A DNA stretch of 64,000 nt from Telluria antibiotica (GCF_011682055.1 NZ_JAAQOM010000010.1:62001-126000), one strand, 5' to 3'; counted from the stretch's first letter, positions 45,273 through 55,594 are shown. Numbers and translations: made by a program. The notes: generated by a model from the letters alone, not told the origin.

Positions 45273-46489
45273 TGGCGTTCCAGATTCCCTTCAAGTTCGG
45301 CGGCAGCGCCGCCGACGCGACGATCGCGACGCGCGCGCGGCCGTCGCGCATGATGGAATACGACCAGCCGCTCGTGTGGGTCGTGATCCTGATGATGCTG
45401 TTCGGGATGGTGATGGTCTACTCGGCCTCGATTGCGCTGCCGGATTCCCCGAAGTTCGCCTACCTGGCCGGCAAGAACAATTATTTCCTCGTGCGCCAGG
45501 CCATGTTCATCGTGATCTCGATGGTGGCAGGCCTGTTCGTATTCCGCATTCCCGTCGCGACGTGGCAGAAGCTCGCACCGCTGATGTTCGTCGCCACGCT
45601 CGTGCTGCTGGCGCTCGTACTGGTGCCGGGTGTGGGCACGTCCGTCAACGGCGCGCGGCGCTGGCTGTCGCTGAAGGTGTTCAACCTGCAGCCGTCCGAG
45701 ATCATGAAGGTGGTGTCCGTGCTGTACGCGGCCGACTTCACGGTGCGCAAGCAGCAGTTCATGCACAAGCTGACAAAGGGTTTCATGCCGATGGCCGCCG
45801 CGATGGGGCTCGTCGGCGCCTTGCTGATGCTTGAGCCCGACCTTGGCGCGTTCGGCGTCGTCGTCTGCATCTCGATGGGCATCCTGTTCCTGGGCGGCTT
45901 CAACATGATCTGGTTCGGCGGCATCGGCGCCGTCCTCGTGCTCGTGTTCTCGACCATCATCGCGTTCTCGCCGTTCCGCCGCGCGCGCATGTTCGCGTAC
46001 ATGAACCCGTGGGAAGAGGGCAATGCGCTGGACAAGGCGTACCAGTTGACGCACTCGCTGATCGCGTTCGGCCGCGGCGAGATCTTCGGCGTGGGCCTGG
46101 GCGGGAGCATCGAGAAACTGCACTACCTGCCGGAAGCGCACACGGACTTCATCATGGCGGTCATCGGCGAGGAACTGGGCCTGGCCGGCGTGCTCGTCGT
46201 GATCGGCCTGTTCTACTGGCTCGTCAAGCGCGCGTTCGACATCGGCCGCCAAGCGATCGCGCTGGAACAGCATTTCGCCGGCCTTGCCGCGAAAGGCATC
46301 GGCATCTGGGTCGGCGTGCAGGTGTTCATCAACATGGGCGTGAACCTGGGCCTGCTGCCCACGAAGGGCCTCACGTTGCCCTTGATGAGCTATGGCGGTT
46401 CCGGCGTGCTGTTCAACTGCGTCGGCCTCGCGATCCTGCTGCGCATCGATTACGAAAACCGGGTACGGATGCGGGGAGGCCGCCAATGA
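45272..46489 (+). CDS. ftsW: Septal peptidoglycan polymerase FtsW
   Basis: SEDS-family glycosyltransferase of 405 residues polymerising lipid II with FtsI. About ten transmembrane segments; the conserved [51 protein letters not shown] split over two turns, [17 protein letters not shown] and [10 protein letters not shown] are present in order. The start codon overlaps the murD stop (TGATG); the same frame is open upstream inside murD. A 25-residue basic cytoplasmic leader precedes the first helix. The stop overlaps murG by 4 bases. Confidence 0.97.
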   Translation: MAFQIPFKFGGSAADATIATRARPSRMMEYDQPLVWVVILMMLFGMVMVYSASIALPDSPKFAYLAGKNNYFLVRQAMFIVISMVAGLFVFRIPVATWQKLAPLMFVATLVLLALVLVPGVGTSVNGARRWLSLKVFNLQPSEIMKVVSVLYAADFTVRKQQFMHKLTKGFMPMAAAMGLVGALLMLEPDLGAFGVVVCISMGILFLGGFNMIWFGGIGAVLVLVFSTIIAFSPFRRARMFAYMNPWEEGNALDKAYQLTHSLIAFGRGEIFGVGLGGSIEKLHYLPEAHTDFIMAVIGEELGLAGVLVVIGLFYWLVKRAFDIGRQAIALEQHFAGLAAKGIGIWVGVQVFINMGVNLGLLPTKGLTLPLMSYGGSGVLFNCVGLAILLRIDYENRVRMRGGRQ

Positions 46490-47568
46490 GCAAACGCCTG
46501 ATGATCATGGCGGCCGGCACCGGCGGCCACATCTTCCCCGGCATCGCCATCGCGCAGACGATGCGCGAGCGCGGCTGGGACGTGTCGTGGCTGGGCACGA
46601 TGCACGGCATGGAAAAGGACATCGTGCCGAAGCACGGCATCGCGCTGGATTCGATCGACTTCGCCGGCATGCGCGGCAAGGGCCTCGCGCACACCGTGTC
46701 CGGCGCGTTCAAGCTCGTCGCCAGCTTTGCCTCGGTCCGCAAATACCTGGCACTGCGCCGCCCGGACGTCGTGCTGGGCATGGGCGGCTACGTGACGGTG
46801 CCGGGCGGGATGATGGCGCGGTCGCGCGGCATTCCGCTGGCGCTCGTGAATGCCGATGCCGCGTTGCTGTTGTCGAACAAGACCCTGACCCCGCTCGCGC
46901 AGCGCGTGCTGTTCGGCTTCCCCGCGGATTTCGGCAAGGCTGCGGGCAAGGCCATCGTCACCGGCAATCCGGTGCGCAAGGAAATCCTCGAGATGCCGTC
47001 GTCGGGCCACCGCTTCGCCAATCGCAGCGGCCCGTTGAACATCCTCGTCGTCGGCGGCAGCCTCGGCGCAAAAGTCCTGAACGACAGCGTGCCCGCGGCA
47101 CTCGCGCTGATTCCCGCAGGACTGCGGCCGACGGTGACCCACCAGTCGGGCAAGAAGAACATCGACGCATTGCGCGCCGCGTACGCGCAGGCAGGCGTGC
47201 AGGCGAATGTCGTCGACTTCATCGACGACATGGCGGCGGAATATGCGAACGCCGACCTCGTGATCTGCCGCGCGGGCGCGATCACCGTGTCGGAACTGAC
47301 GGCGGCCGGCGTCGCGAGCGTGCTCGTGCCGTTCGTCGCCAGCACGACGAGCCACCAGCGCGACAACGCGACCTGGATGGCGGGGCAGAAGGCCGCGGTG
47401 CACCTGCCGCAAGGCGAATTGAATCCGCAGCGGCTCGCGCAGCTGCTGCAAACGACCACGCGCGACGACTGCCTGGCGATGGCCGAGGCGGCGCAGGCGG
47501 TGGGACGGCGCGACGCCAATGCGGCGATCGCGCGCGTACTCGAAGAACTGGCAAACGGCGGACAATGA
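46486..47568 (+). CDS. murG: UDP-GlcNAc:lipid I GlcNAc transferase MurG
   Basis: Peripheral membrane GT28 glycosyltransferase of 360 residues producing lipid II. N-terminal glycine-rich loop [15 protein letters not shown], second loop [14 protein letters not shown], then C-domain [24 protein letters not shown] and [20 protein letters not shown]. Where E. coli has a HEQN segment after the second loop, this protein reads [14 protein letters not shown]. Start and stop overlap ftsW and murC by 4 bases each. An apparent larger frame from 46009 lies opposite ftsW coding sequence. Confidence 0.96.
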   Translation: MSKRLMIMAAGTGGHIFPGIAIAQTMRERGWDVSWLGTMHGMEKDIVPKHGIALDSIDFAGMRGKGLAHTVSGAFKLVASFASVRKYLALRRPDVVLGMGGYVTVPGGMMARSRGIPLALVNADAALLLSNKTLTPLAQRVLFGFPADFGKAAGKAIVTGNPVRKEILEMPSSGHRFANRSGPLNILVVGGSLGAKVLNDSVPAALALIPAGLRPTVTHQSGKKNIDALRAAYAQAGVQANVVDFIDDMAAEYANADLVICRAGAITVSELTAAGVASVLVPFVASTTSHQRDNATWMAGQKAAVHLPQGELNPQRLAQLLQTTTRDDCLAMAEAAQAVGRRDANAAIARVLEELANGGQ

Positions 47569-48962
47569 AACACAAGATCAAACACATTCACTTCGTCGGC
47601 ATCGGCGGCAGCGGCATGAGCGGCATCGCGGAAGTGCTGCTGAACCTCGGCTATAAAGTGTCCGGCTCGGACCTCGCGTCGAACGCGGCCAGCCAGCGCC
47701 TGCAAAGCCTCGGCGCCGACGTGCGCATCGGCCACGCGGCGGAGAACATCGCCGGCGCCGACGCCGTCGTCACGTCGACCGCCGTCAACGGAGCGAATCC
47801 GGAAGTCGTCGCCGCGCGCGCCGCGAAGGTGCCCATCGTCCCGCGCGCGATCATGCTGGGTGAGCTGATGCGCCTGAAGCGCGGCATCGCCATCGCCGGC
47901 ACGCACGGCAAGACGACGACGACGAGCCTCGTCGCGTCGGTGCTCGCGCAGGGCGGCCTCGACCCGACGTTCGTCATCGGCGGCCGCCTGAACAGCGCCG
48001 GCGCCAATGCGAAGCTGGGCAGCGGCGAATACATCGTGGCGGAGGCGGACGAATCGGATGCGTCGTTCCTGAACCTGTCGCCGATGATCGAGGTGATCAC
48101 GAACATCGACGCCGACCACATGGAGACGTACGAGCACGACTTCGAAAAGCTGAAGGGCGCGTTCGTCAACTTCACGCACCGCCTGCCGTTCTATGGCCGC
48201 GCCATGATGTGCATCGACGACGCGAACGTGCGGGCCATCCTGCCGCAGGTGACGAAGCCCGTGACGACGTACGGCTTCTCGGAAGACGCGGAAGTGCGCG
48301 CCCTGAACGCGCGCGCCGAGGGCATCCAGATGCATTTCACCGTGCGCCAGCGGGGCTATCCGGACACGGAGTTCGTGCTGAATCAGCCGGGCATGCACAA
48401 CGTGCTGAACGCGTGCTCCGCGATCGCGATCGCGCGCGAGATCGGCGTGCCCGACGCGGCGACGGCGCAGGGCCTGCGCGAATTCAATGGCGTGGGCCGG
48501 CGCTTCACGCGCTACGGCGACGTCGCGCTGCCTGACGGCGGCAGCTTCACGCTCGTCGACGACTACGGCCACCACCCCGTGGAAGCCCAGGTCACGCTGG
48601 CTGCCGCGCGCGCCGCGTATCCGGGCCGCCGTCTCGTGCTGGCATTCCAGCCGCACCGCTATTCGCGCACCCGCGACCTGTTCGAGGACTTCGTCAAGGT
48701 GCTGGCCGCGCCGGACGTGCTGCTGCTGGCGGAGGTCTATCCGGCCGGCGAAGCCCCGATCGTCGCGGCCGACGGCCGCGCGCTCGCGCGTGCGCTGCGC
48801 GCGGGCGGCCAGGTCGAACCGATTTTCGTGGAAGCGATCGCCGACATGCCGGCGACGATCTTCAAGGTGGCGCGCGACGGCGACGTCGTGCTGACCATGG
48901 GCGCCGGCTCCATCGGTGGCGTCCCCCATCAACTGACTTCGAATCAAAAGGTAGCATCGTGA
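47565..48962 (+). CDS. murC: UDP-MurNAc:L-alanine ligase MurC
   Basis: Ligase of 465 residues adding the first amino acid to UDP-MurNAc. Starts [20 protein letters not shown] with the Rossmann loop, P-loop AGTHGKTTT near 112, [12 protein letters not shown], and [10 protein letters not shown] near 325 with the C-terminal [14 protein letters not shown]. All are standard MurC landmarks. The first ATG after the overlap with murG (ATGA) is used; an open frame from 46392 merges falsely with the shadow of murG. The stop overlaps the ddl GTG. Confidence 0.97.
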   Translation: MKHKIKHIHFVGIGGSGMSGIAEVLLNLGYKVSGSDLASNAASQRLQSLGADVRIGHAAENIAGADAVVTSTAVNGANPEVVAARAAKVPIVPRAIMLGELMRLKRGIAIAGTHGKTTTTSLVASVLAQGGLDPTFVIGGRLNSAGANAKLGSGEYIVAEADESDASFLNLSPMIEVITNIDADHMETYEHDFEKLKGAFVNFTHRLPFYGRAMMCIDDANVRAILPQVTKPVTTYGFSEDAEVRALNARAEGIQMHFTVRQRGYPDTEFVLNQPGMHNVLNACSAIAIAREIGVPDAATAQGLREFNGVGRRFTRYGDVALPDGGSFTLVDDYGHHPVEAQVTLAAARAAYPGRRLVLAFQPHRYSRTRDLFEDFVKVLAAPDVLLLAEVYPAGEAPIVAADGRALARALRAGGQVEPIFVEAIADMPATIFKVARDGDVVLTMGAGSIGGVPHQLTSNQKVAS

Positions 48963-49930
48963 GCATTTCTGAAACCGACGCAAAAGCCCTGGGCAAGGTC
49001 GGGGTGTTGTTCGGCGGCCGGTCCGCCGAGCGCGAGATTTCGCTGATTTCGGGCAGCGGCGTGCTGCAGGCGCTGCGCTCGAAAGGCATCGACGCCCATC
49101 CGTTCGACCCGGCCGCGCGCTCGCTGGCCGAACTGGCCGCGGAAAAATTCGACCGTGTGTTCATCGCACTGCACGGCCGCTACGGCGAGGACGGCACCCT
49201 GCAGGGCGCGCTGGAACTGCTGGGCATTCCGTACACGGGCAGCGGCGTGATGGCATCCTCCGTCGGCATGGACAAGGTCACGACGAAGATCGTGTGGCTG
49301 GCGGCCGGCGTGCCGACGCCGACGTACGTGACCATCGCCGCCGACGCGGCCGTCGACGCCGATGCGATCGTCGCCGAGCTGGGCCTGCCGCTGATCGTCA
49401 AGCCACCGCTGGAGGGTTCCACGATCGGCATCACGAAGGTCACGGACGCCGCCGGACTGCAGGCCGCCGTCGACCTGGCGCGCCAGTACGACAAGGTGGT
49501 GCTGGTCGAGCAGTTCATCCAGGGCCGCGAATTCTCCGTGCCGGTGCTGGGCACGGGCCCCACGGCACGCGCGTTGCCGATCGTCGAGATCGTCGCGCCG
49601 GAAGGCAATTACGACTACCAGAACAAGTACTTCACGGACGATACGCAATACCACTGCCCGGCGCCGCTCGACGCGGAGACGACGGCCGCGATCCAGGCGC
49701 ATGTGGTGAACGCGTACCGTGCGCTCGGCTGCGAAGGCTGGAGCCGCATCGACGTGCTGCTGCGCGACACGGACAACGCGCCGTTCCTGCTGGAGGTGAA
49801 CACGTCGCCGGGGATGACGACGCACTCGCTCGTGCCGATGGCGGCGCGCGCGGAAGGCACGAGTTACGAAGACCTGTGCGTGGATATCCTGCGCTCCGCC
49901 AGCCTGAAGGCCGGCCAGGCGAAGAAGTAA
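48959..49930 (+). CDS. ddl: D-alanine--D-alanine ligase
   Basis: ATP-grasp ligase of 323 residues making the D-Ala-D-Ala used by MurF. Signature [20 protein letters not shown] at the start, [20 protein letters not shown], the ATP-binding [15 protein letters not shown], and [15 protein letters not shown] with metal-binding Glu and Asn. Start is GTG overlapping the murC stop (GTGA), with AAAAGGT about eight bases upstream. Length is typical of DdlB. Confidence 0.97.
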   Translation: MSISETDAKALGKVGVLFGGRSAEREISLISGSGVLQALRSKGIDAHPFDPAARSLAELAAEKFDRVFIALHGRYGEDGTLQGALELLGIPYTGSGVMASSVGMDKVTTKIVWLAAGVPTPTYVTIAADAAVDADAIVAELGLPLIVKPPLEGSTIGITKVTDAAGLQAAVDLARQYDKVVLVEQFIQGREFSVPVLGTGPTARALPIVEIVAPEGNYDYQNKYFTDDTQYHCPAPLDAETTAAIQAHVVNAYRALGCEGWSRIDVLLRDTDNAPFLLEVNTSPGMTTHSLVPMAARAEGTSYEDLCVDILRSASLKAGQAKK

Positions 49931-49947
49931 AGGACTAGGGAATAAAG

Positions 49948-50766
49948 ATGTGGCATGACGTGCGAGCTCTGAACGCAATCGCCAGCGCGCTCACCGCGCT
50001 GGTGGCGCTCGCCTGCGTGGCGTCGGGAGTGTGGTGGCTGTCGCAGCGCCCGATGTTCACCTTGCGCGCGGTGCGGGTCGAGAGCATGTACGGGCTGGAC
50101 CTGCAGCACGTGAACGAGCTGACGGTGCGTAACGGCGTGATCGGGAAGATCAGCGGTAACTTCTTCACGACCGACCTCGAACAGGTACGGACCACGTTCG
50201 AAGCCGTGCCGTGGGTGCGCAAGGCCAGCGTGCGGCGCGAGTGGCCGAACCAGCTGATCGTGCAGGTGGAAGAGCACGAGGCGCTGGGCACGTGGGGCGA
50301 GGACGGCAAGCTGCTGTCCGTGAAGGGGGACGTGTTCACGGCCAACCTGGCCGAGGCCGACGAGGACCACGAACTGCCTGCGTTCGAGGGTCCCGCCGGC
50401 AGCGAGAAGGAAGTGCTGACGCGCTTCGCGGAACTGCGCGGCTGGTTCGCGCCGATCCGCCTGGTACCGGAGTCGATCAGCCTGTCGAACCGGTACGCGT
50501 GGACCGTGAAGTTGAACAATGGGATGAGCGTCGAGCTGGGACGCGAGAAGGACAACGACACGCTGCATGCGCGGGTGCAGCGGCTGGTGAGCATCTATCC
50601 CCAGCTGGTCGCGAGGTTGCAGGAAGGGCGCATCGACACCATCGACATGCGCTATCCGAACGGCCTGGCCCTGTCGTCGGCAGCACTGAGCATCCCCGCG
50701 GATGCGACCAAGCCAGTCAAGGCGGCTAAGAAAAAAACGACTACCAAAACAACGAAGCAGATCTAA
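49948..50766 (+). CDS. ftsQ: Cell division protein FtsQ
   Basis: Bitopic membrane protein of 272 residues. Transmembrane segment about 13-33, POTRA domain from FTLRAVRVESMYGLDLQHVN, then FtsQ/DivIB beta domain with PWVRKASVRREWPNQLIVQV and VELGREKDNDTLHARVQRLV. The C-terminal tail is rich in Lys and Thr (KPVKAAKKKTTTKTTK) and likely flexible. It scaffolds FtsB and FtsL. The gene is 17 bp after ddl and 20 bp before ftsA. Confidence 0.95.
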   Translation: MWHDVRALNAIASALTALVALACVASGVWWLSQRPMFTLRAVRVESMYGLDLQHVNELTVRNGVIGKISGNFFTTDLEQVRTTFEAVPWVRKASVRREWPNQLIVQVEEHEALGTWGEDGKLLSVKGDVFTANLAEADEDHELPAFEGPAGSEKEVLTRFAELRGWFAPIRLVPESISLSNRYAWTVKLNNGMSVELGREKDNDTLHARVQRLVSIYPQLVARLQEGRIDTIDMRYPNGLALSSAALSIPADATKPVKAAKKKTTTKTTKQI

Positions 50767-50786
50767 CTAAGCAGGCGACAGCAAAC

Positions 50787-52019
50787 ATGACAAAAGACGC
50801 GAAGAACCTGATCGTCGGCCTCGACATCGGCACCTCGAAAGTGGTGGCGGTGGTGGCCGAGGTGATGGCCGATGGGCGCCATGAAGTGATCGGACTCGGT
50901 CAGCACGAGTCCAAGGGTTTGAAGAAGGGCGTTGTCGTCAACATCGAAGCGACCGTCGAATCCATCCAGCGCGCCCTCGAGGAAGCGGAGCTGATGGCCG
51001 ACTGCAAGATCCGCAACGTGTATGCAGGGATCGCCGGCAGCCATATCCGCTCGTTCAATTCGAGCGGCATGGTCGCCATCAAGGACAAGGAAGTGACGGC
51101 CACGGACGTGGCCCGCGTGATCGAGACGGCGAAGGCCGTGAACATCCCGACCGACCAGCAACTGCTGCACACGGTGCCGCAGGAATTCATCGTCGACAAC
51201 CAGGAAGACGTGCGCGAGCCGATCGGCATGAGCGGCATCCGCCTCGAGGTGCGCGTGCACATCGTCACCGGTGCGGTGTCGGCCGTGCAGAATATTGTAA
51301 AGTGCGTGCGCCGCTGCGGGCTCGAGGTCTCGGACCTGATCCTGCAGCCGATGGCGTCGGCCGATTCCGTGCTGACGAACGACGAGAAGGAACTGGGCGT
51401 CGTCCTCATCGACATCGGCGGCGGCACCACCGACATCGCGGTCTTCAGTGACGGCGCGATCCGCCACACGGCCGTGATCCCCATCGCCGGCGACCAGATC
51501 ACGAGCGACATCGCGATGGCTCTGCGCACGCCGACGGGCGAGGCGGAAGAGATCAAGATCCGCTACGGCGTGGCCAAGCAGGTGCTGGCCGATCCGGGCG
51601 AGACGCTGGAAGTGCCGGGCCTCGGCGACCGCGGACCTCGTTCGCTGTCGCGCCAGGCGCTGGCCGCCGTGATCGAGCCGCGCGTCGAAGAACTGTTCGC
51701 GATGGTGCACCAGGTCGTGCGCGAATCCGGCTACGAAGGCGTCCTGTCGTCGGGCATCGTGCTGACGGGCGGCTCGTCGATCATGCCGGGCATGATCGAG
51801 ATGGCGGAAGACATATTCCTCAAACCGGCGCGCCTCGGCACGCCGGAATACCGCGGCCAACTGGCGGACGTCGTGCGTAGCCCGCGCTATGCGACGGTCC
51901 TCGGTCTGCTGCTGGAAGCGAAAAAGCAGTACCTGCGCGGTCACATCGTCACGCGTCAGGATGGTTCGGTGAAGGCGGTGTGGCAGCGAATGAAAGAGTG
52001 GTTCCTCGGGAATTTCTGA
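50787..52019 (+). CDS. ftsA: Cell division protein FtsA
   Basis: Actin-like ATPase of 410 residues tethering FtsZ to the membrane. Phosphate-1 loop GLDIGTSKVVAVVAEV at 11-26, SHUTS insert SHIRSFNSSGMVAIKDKEV, phosphate-2 LIDIGGGTTDIAVFSDG near 210 and adenosine loop LTGGSSIMPGM near 330. The C-terminus KAVWQRMKEWFLGNF is the amphipathic membrane-targeting helix. Followed by a 216-bp gap holding the ftsZ promoter. Confidence 0.97.
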   Translation: MTKDAKNLIVGLDIGTSKVVAVVAEVMADGRHEVIGLGQHESKGLKKGVVVNIEATVESIQRALEEAELMADCKIRNVYAGIAGSHIRSFNSSGMVAIKDKEVTATDVARVIETAKAVNIPTDQQLLHTVPQEFIVDNQEDVREPIGMSGIRLEVRVHIVTGAVSAVQNIVKCVRRCGLEVSDLILQPMASADSVLTNDEKELGVVLIDIGGGTTDIAVFSDGAIRHTAVIPIAGDQITSDIAMALRTPTGEAEEIKIRYGVAKQVLADPGETLEVPGLGDRGPRSLSRQALAAVIEPRVEELFAMVHQVVRESGYEGVLSSGIVLTGGSSIMPGMIEMAEDIFLKPARLGTPEYRGQLADVVRSPRYATVLGLLLEAKKQYLRGHIVTRQDGSVKAVWQRMKEWFLGNF

Positions 52020-52121
52020 GGCGGCGAAGGACCGCAGCGCGCGTGGGCCAGGATTGGAACAACGTAAACGCAACGCGTGGCGGGTTTTTCGAGGTTTAGT
52101 AACAGCTAGTAGCAGATTTGC

Positions 52122-52151
52122 TTGGTAACGGACACGAAACATTTTTAAAAT
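52122..52151 (+). promoter_or_regulatory. Probable ftsZ promoter
   Basis: TTGGTA (52122-52127), 18-base spacer, TAAAAT (52146-52151), about 85 bp before ftsZ. The surrounding 216-bp ftsA-ftsZ gap is the longest inside the cluster and is locally AT-rich, as expected for extra promoters boosting ftsZ. Confidence 0.55.
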
Positions 52152-52235
52152 AGTGGCGCGTTTCCAATCTCGAGTCCTGGCGATGTCCGCGAGGATTCGG
52201 GCTTGGAAACGGCTCATCGAGATTAGGAGTTCATC

Positions 52236-53438
52236 ATGGAGTTCGATATGGTCGATAACGCAGCATTGGGCACGGTCATCAAGGTCGTCGGCGTTGGCGG
52301 CGCGGGTGGTAATGCGGTTCAACATATGATCAACAAGGGCGTGGCGGGCGTGGAATTCATCGCGGCCAACACCGACGCCCAGGCGCTGGCCGCATCGGGC
52401 GCCCACAACATCATCCAGATCGGCGAGTCCGGCCTGGGTGCGGGCATGCGTCCGGAAATCGGCCGCCAGCTGGCCGAGCAATCGCGCATGCGCATCGAAG
52501 ACGCGCTGCGCGGTGCGCACATGGTCTTCATCGCCGCCGGCATGGGTGGCGGTACCGGCACGGGCGCCGCGCCGATCGTCGCGGAAGTCGCCAAGAGCCT
52601 GGGCGCGCTGACCGTGGCCGTCGTCTCGAAGCCGTTCTCGTACGAAGGCGCGAAGTGCATGGACGTCGCGGAAAACGGCCTGGCCGAACTGACCAAGCAC
52701 GTCGACTCGCTGATCGTCATCCTGAACGAGAAGCTGGAAGACATCTACGAAGACGAATCGATGCTGGACTGGATGAAGCATGCGGACGACGTGCTGAACA
52801 ACGCCGTCGCCGGTATCGCCGAGATCATCAACGTCCCGGGCCACATCAACGTCGACTTCAACGACGTGAAGACCATCATGAGCGAGCAGGGCAAGGCCAT
52901 GATGGGCACGGCGACCGCGTCGGGCGTCGACCGCGCGCGCATCGCCGCCGAACAGGCCGTCGCATCGCCGCTGTTGGACGGCATCGACCTGTCGGGTGCG
53001 AAGGGCGTGCTGGTAAACGTCACCGCGTCGCGCGGCCTGAAAGGCAAGGAGATCAAGGAAGTCATGGCTGCCGTGCGCGCGTTCGCCGCACCGGACGCCG
53101 CGATCGCACAAGGCATCGCCTACGACGACGAGATGGGCGACGAACTGCGCGTGACCGTCGTCGCGACGGGCCTGGGCAAGAACAAGGCCAGCATCTCGCT
53201 GGTGCAGCCGCAGCAAGTCCTGCGCACCGGCACGTACGGCGCGCCGATGATGTCGGGCACGCCTGGTGTGACGGGCGGCGTGACGATGGGTTCGGCCACC
53301 GGCGCCGGCGCGATGGACGGCATGAAGCAGCCGGCCGTGTGGCGCCGCGAGCAGGCGTCCGAGCAGGTGCGCGCGATGCAGAACAACGGCGTCGAAACCT
53401 ACGACATCCCGGCGTTCCTGCGCAAGCAAGCCGACTAA
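52236..53438 (+). CDS. ftsZ: Cell division protein FtsZ
   Basis: Tubulin-like GTPase of 400 residues forming the Z-ring. VVGVGGAGGNAVQHM at 18-32, the tubulin signature GGGTGTG at 104-110, T7 loop FNDVKTIM, and the C-terminal conserved peptide YDIPAFLRKQAD that binds FtsA and ZipA. The linker between is short, with Met/Gly-rich GAPMMSGTPGVTGGVTMGSA. AGGAG lies seven bases before the ATG. It is the last dcw gene and is followed by an intrinsic terminator. Confidence 0.98.
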   Translation: MEFDMVDNAALGTVIKVVGVGGAGGNAVQHMINKGVAGVEFIAANTDAQALAASGAHNIIQIGESGLGAGMRPEIGRQLAEQSRMRIEDALRGAHMVFIAAGMGGGTGTGAAPIVAEVAKSLGALTVAVVSKPFSYEGAKCMDVAENGLAELTKHVDSLIVILNEKLEDIYEDESMLDWMKHADDVLNNAVAGIAEIINVPGHINVDFNDVKTIMSEQGKAMMGTATASGVDRARIAAEQAVASPLLDGIDLSGAKGVLVNVTASRGLKGKEIKEVMAAVRAFAAPDAAIAQGIAYDDEMGDELRVTVVATGLGKNKASISLVQPQQVLRTGTYGAPMMSGTPGVTGGVTMGSATGAGAMDGMKQPAVWRREQASEQVRAMQNNGVETYDIPAFLRKQAD

Positions 53439-53484
53439 GCAGCACACTCCAACGCCGGCTGACCACCGGCGCTCCATGATGCGG

Positions 53485-53520
53485 GGCCAGGCTGTTCCAA
53501 GCAGCCTGGCCTTTCGTTTT
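53485..53520 (+). terminator. Rho-independent terminator after ftsZ
   Basis: Perfect ten-base stem GGCCAGGCTG/CAGCCTGGCC, loop TTCCAAG, then TTTCGTTTT. Ends the dcw transcription unit. Confidence 0.9.
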
Positions 53521-53543
53521 ATGCGCGTTACGCCGACGTCGCG

Positions 53544-53606
53544 CGTGGGCACGGGGGGCCACCCTACGATTGTCCGATGCCGTAGGGTGGGCACCCCGTG
53601 CCCACC
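53544..53606. repeat. Intergenic palindromic repeat pair (family copy 2)
   Basis: Unit GTGGGCACGGGGGGCCACCC at 53545-53564 and its inverted partner CGTAGGGTGGGCACCCCGTG starting at 53581, with 12 bp between them. The pair can fold into one long hairpin. Same family as 9417-9546 and 56575-56641. Confidence 0.85.
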
Positions 53607-53668
53607 AAGCCGAAATCTGGCATATCAGGCATACTTGCGGATTCTTCAAACTCGAAAGGAATCCCATC

Positions 53669-54172
53669 ATGACCATCCAGATCGGCGACCGCCTGCCGGA
53701 AGGCACCCTGCAAGAATTCATCGACGTCGAAACCGAAGGTTGCGCGCTCGGCCCGAACACGTTCAACGTGTCCGACCTCGTGAAAGGCAAGACCATCGCC
53801 ATTTTCGGCCTGCCGGGCGCATTCACGCCGACGTGCTCGGCCCAGCACCTGCCGGGCTACATCAAGCTCGCGGACCAACTGAAAGCCAAGGGTGTCGACG
53901 AGATCTGGTGCATCTCCGTCAACGACGCGTTCGTGATGGGCGCGTGGGGCCGCGACCAGAAGGCCACCGGCACCGTGCGCATGATGGCCGACGGCAGCGC
54001 CGCGTTCACGAAGGCCCTGGGCCTGGAATTCGACCTCGTCGCCAAGGGCTTCGGCGTGCGCTCCCAGCGCTACTCGATGCTCGTGCAGGATGGCGTCGTC
54101 AAGCAGCTGAACGTGGAAACCGGCGGCTTCGACGTGTCGTCGGCCGAGACGCTGCTGAAGCAACTGGGCTGA
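53669..54172 (+). CDS. Peroxiredoxin, Prx5 type
   Basis: Thiol peroxidase of 167 residues reducing hydrogen or organic peroxides. Peroxidatic C56 lies in FGLPGAFTPTCSAQHLPGY, with TPTC as the TxxC motif. WCISVNDAFVMGAWG and RSQRYSMLVQDGVVKQLNVE are typical of the Prx5/hybrid group. No glutaredoxin domain is fused; C25 and C78 (approximate) are the other cysteines, so a resolving cysteine is not certain. AAAGGA precedes the ATG; the longer frame crosses the repeat. Confidence 0.93.
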   Translation: MTIQIGDRLPEGTLQEFIDVETEGCALGPNTFNVSDLVKGKTIAIFGLPGAFTPTCSAQHLPGYIKLADQLKAKGVDEIWCISVNDAFVMGAWGRDQKATGTVRMMADGSAAFTKALGLEFDLVAKGFGVRSQRYSMLVQDGVVKQLNVETGGFDVSSAETLLKQLG

Positions 54173-54179
54173 TCGACCC

Positions 54180-54629
54180 TTGATCATCAACACCGAAACG
54201 CCGGACCAGCTCGAGGTGCGCGACATGCTCGCGCGCCTCGACGCGTACTGCGCCGCGCTGTATCCGGCCGAGAGCAACCACCTGCTGGACATCGCGTCGC
54301 TGATGCAGGGCGACGTGCTGTTCCTCGTCGCGCGCGACATCGACGGTGGCGCGGTCGGCTGCGCGGCGCTCGTCAACAAGCAGCACTATGGCGAAGTCAA
54401 ACGCATGTTCGTGGACGAGCGCAAGCGCGGTCTCGGCACGGGCCGCAAGCTGCTCGAGCATCTGGTGATGTTCGCGCGGATGTCCGGCCTGTCGGTGTTG
54501 CGCCTGGAGACCGGTATTCATCAGCCGGAAGCGATCGGCCTGTATGAGCGCCTGGGCTTCGAACGGTGCGAACCGTTCGGCGACTATCGGGACGACCCGC
54601 TGTCGCTGTTCATGGAGAAGCCGCTGTGA
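54180..54629 (+). CDS. GNAT-family N-acetyltransferase (TTG start)
   Basis: Acetyltransferase of 149 residues. Motif A VKRMFVDERKRGLGTGRKLL binds acetyl-CoA through the R-x-x-G-x-G/A loop, and motif B follows at SVLRLETGIHQPEAIGLYER with the Tyr general acid. The C-terminal GFERCEPFGDYRDDPLSLFM is common in the family. Start codon TTG, 7 bp after the peroxiredoxin stop; no ATG gives the full domain. Substrate unknown. Its stop overlaps the GTG start of the next gene. Confidence 0.85.
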   Translation: MIINTETPDQLEVRDMLARLDAYCAALYPAESNHLLDIASLMQGDVLFLVARDIDGGAVGCAALVNKQHYGEVKRMFVDERKRGLGTGRKLLEHLVMFARMSGLSVLRLETGIHQPEAIGLYERLGFERCEPFGDYRDDPLSLFMEKPL

Positions 54630-55522
54630 GGGACGCTCCCGTGAGCCGGCTCGCGGGGAATATGCGCAGCATCCGCGCGATGCTGGTCTGCGTCGCCATG
54701 TTCTCCATCATGGACATGACGATGAAGCTGCTGTCCGCGCACTTCCCCGCGATGCAGGTGGCGGCGATCCGCGCGTTGTCCGCGCTGCCGCTCGTCGGCG
54801 CCTATCTATTCTGGCGCGGCGGCCAGCGCTCGCTCTTGCGCATCCGCTGGCCGCTGCACCTGCTGCGCGGCGCGATCGGCATCGCGATGCTGTCGCTGTT
54901 CACCTACGGCCTCAAGACCTTGTCGCTGGCCGAAGCCTATTCGATCTTCTTCGTGGGCCCGATCCTCATCACGGCGCTGTCCGTCATCGTGCTGGGCGAG
55001 CGGGTGAACGGTGCACGCTGGATCGCGATCGGCGTCGGCATGGCCGGCGTGCTCGTGATCCTGCGCCCGACCGGTGCCGGCTTCTTCTCGCTGGGCGGGC
55101 TCGCCGTGCTGGCCGCGGCCGTGTGCTATGCCGTGTCGGCCGTCGCCGGCCGCGTGCTCGCGCGCACGGACCGGGGCGAGCACATGATGTTCTGGCTGAT
55201 GGTGTTGATGGCCGCGGGCGCGACGCCGCTCGCCGCACCTGCCTGGGTGTCCGTGCAGGCGGAGCACTGGGTCCTGATCCTGTCGCTGGCCATCAGCGGT
55301 TTCTTCGGCCAGCTGGCGCTGACGGAAGCGTTCAGCCATGGCGAGGCGTCCGTGGTGGCGCCGTTCGAGTACACGGCGCTGGCCTGGGGCGTGGCGATCG
55401 ACTGGCTCATGTGGAAAACCTTGCCGGATGCATATACCTTGCTGGGCGGCGCCATCATCATCGGCAGCGGCTTGTACCTGATCCGCCACGAAACCGTGCA
55501 CGCCGAGGCCGAGCATCCCTGA
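54626..55522 (+). CDS. EamA/DMT-family transporter
   Basis: Inner-membrane transporter of about 298 residues with ten transmembrane helices in two EamA repeats (about 15-140 and 155-290). Repeat landmarks are SIMDMTMKLLSAHFPAMQVA and EAYSIFFVGPILITALSVIV in the first, and FFGQLALTEAFSHGEASVVA in the second. The GTG at 54626 overlaps the GNAT stop (GTGA) and has GGAGA upstream; ATG 54662 is an alternative. The substrate is not predictable. Confidence 0.87.
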   Translation: MRDAPVSRLAGNMRSIRAMLVCVAMFSIMDMTMKLLSAHFPAMQVAAIRALSALPLVGAYLFWRGGQRSLLRIRWPLHLLRGAIGIAMLSLFTYGLKTLSLAEAYSIFFVGPILITALSVIVLGERVNGARWIAIGVGMAGVLVILRPTGAGFFSLGGLAVLAAAVCYAVSAVAGRVLARTDRGEHMMFWLMVLMAAGATPLAAPAWVSVQAEHWVLILSLAISGFFGQLALTEAFSHGEASVVAPFEYTALAWGVAIDWLMWKTLPDAYTLLGGAIIIGSGLYLIRHETVHAEAEHP

Positions 55523-55582
55523 AAACGTGGTGTTCCCGCCACCGGTCCGAGGAGCCCGCCGGCGCGTCCGAAAGCCCTACGA

Positions 55583-55588
55583 TATAAT
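55583..55588 (+). promoter_or_regulatory. Consensus -10 box directly before lpxC
   Basis: Perfect TATAAT ending six bases before the lpxC ATG, with no good -35 at the proper distance and no Shine-Dalgarno between. If used, the message would be leaderless or nearly so. Confidence 0.4.
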
Positions 55589-55594
55589 CGAACG

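Noticed and set aside
46392..48962. 856-codon frame that would fuse a protein to MurC
   Set aside because: The first part is an alternate frame of murG; MurC starts at 47565 with the family N-terminus and an ATGA overlap.
50763..53594. 943-codon minus-strand frame across ftsA and ftsZ
   Set aside because: Antisense to two intact essential genes and crosses their promoter gap; shadow frame.
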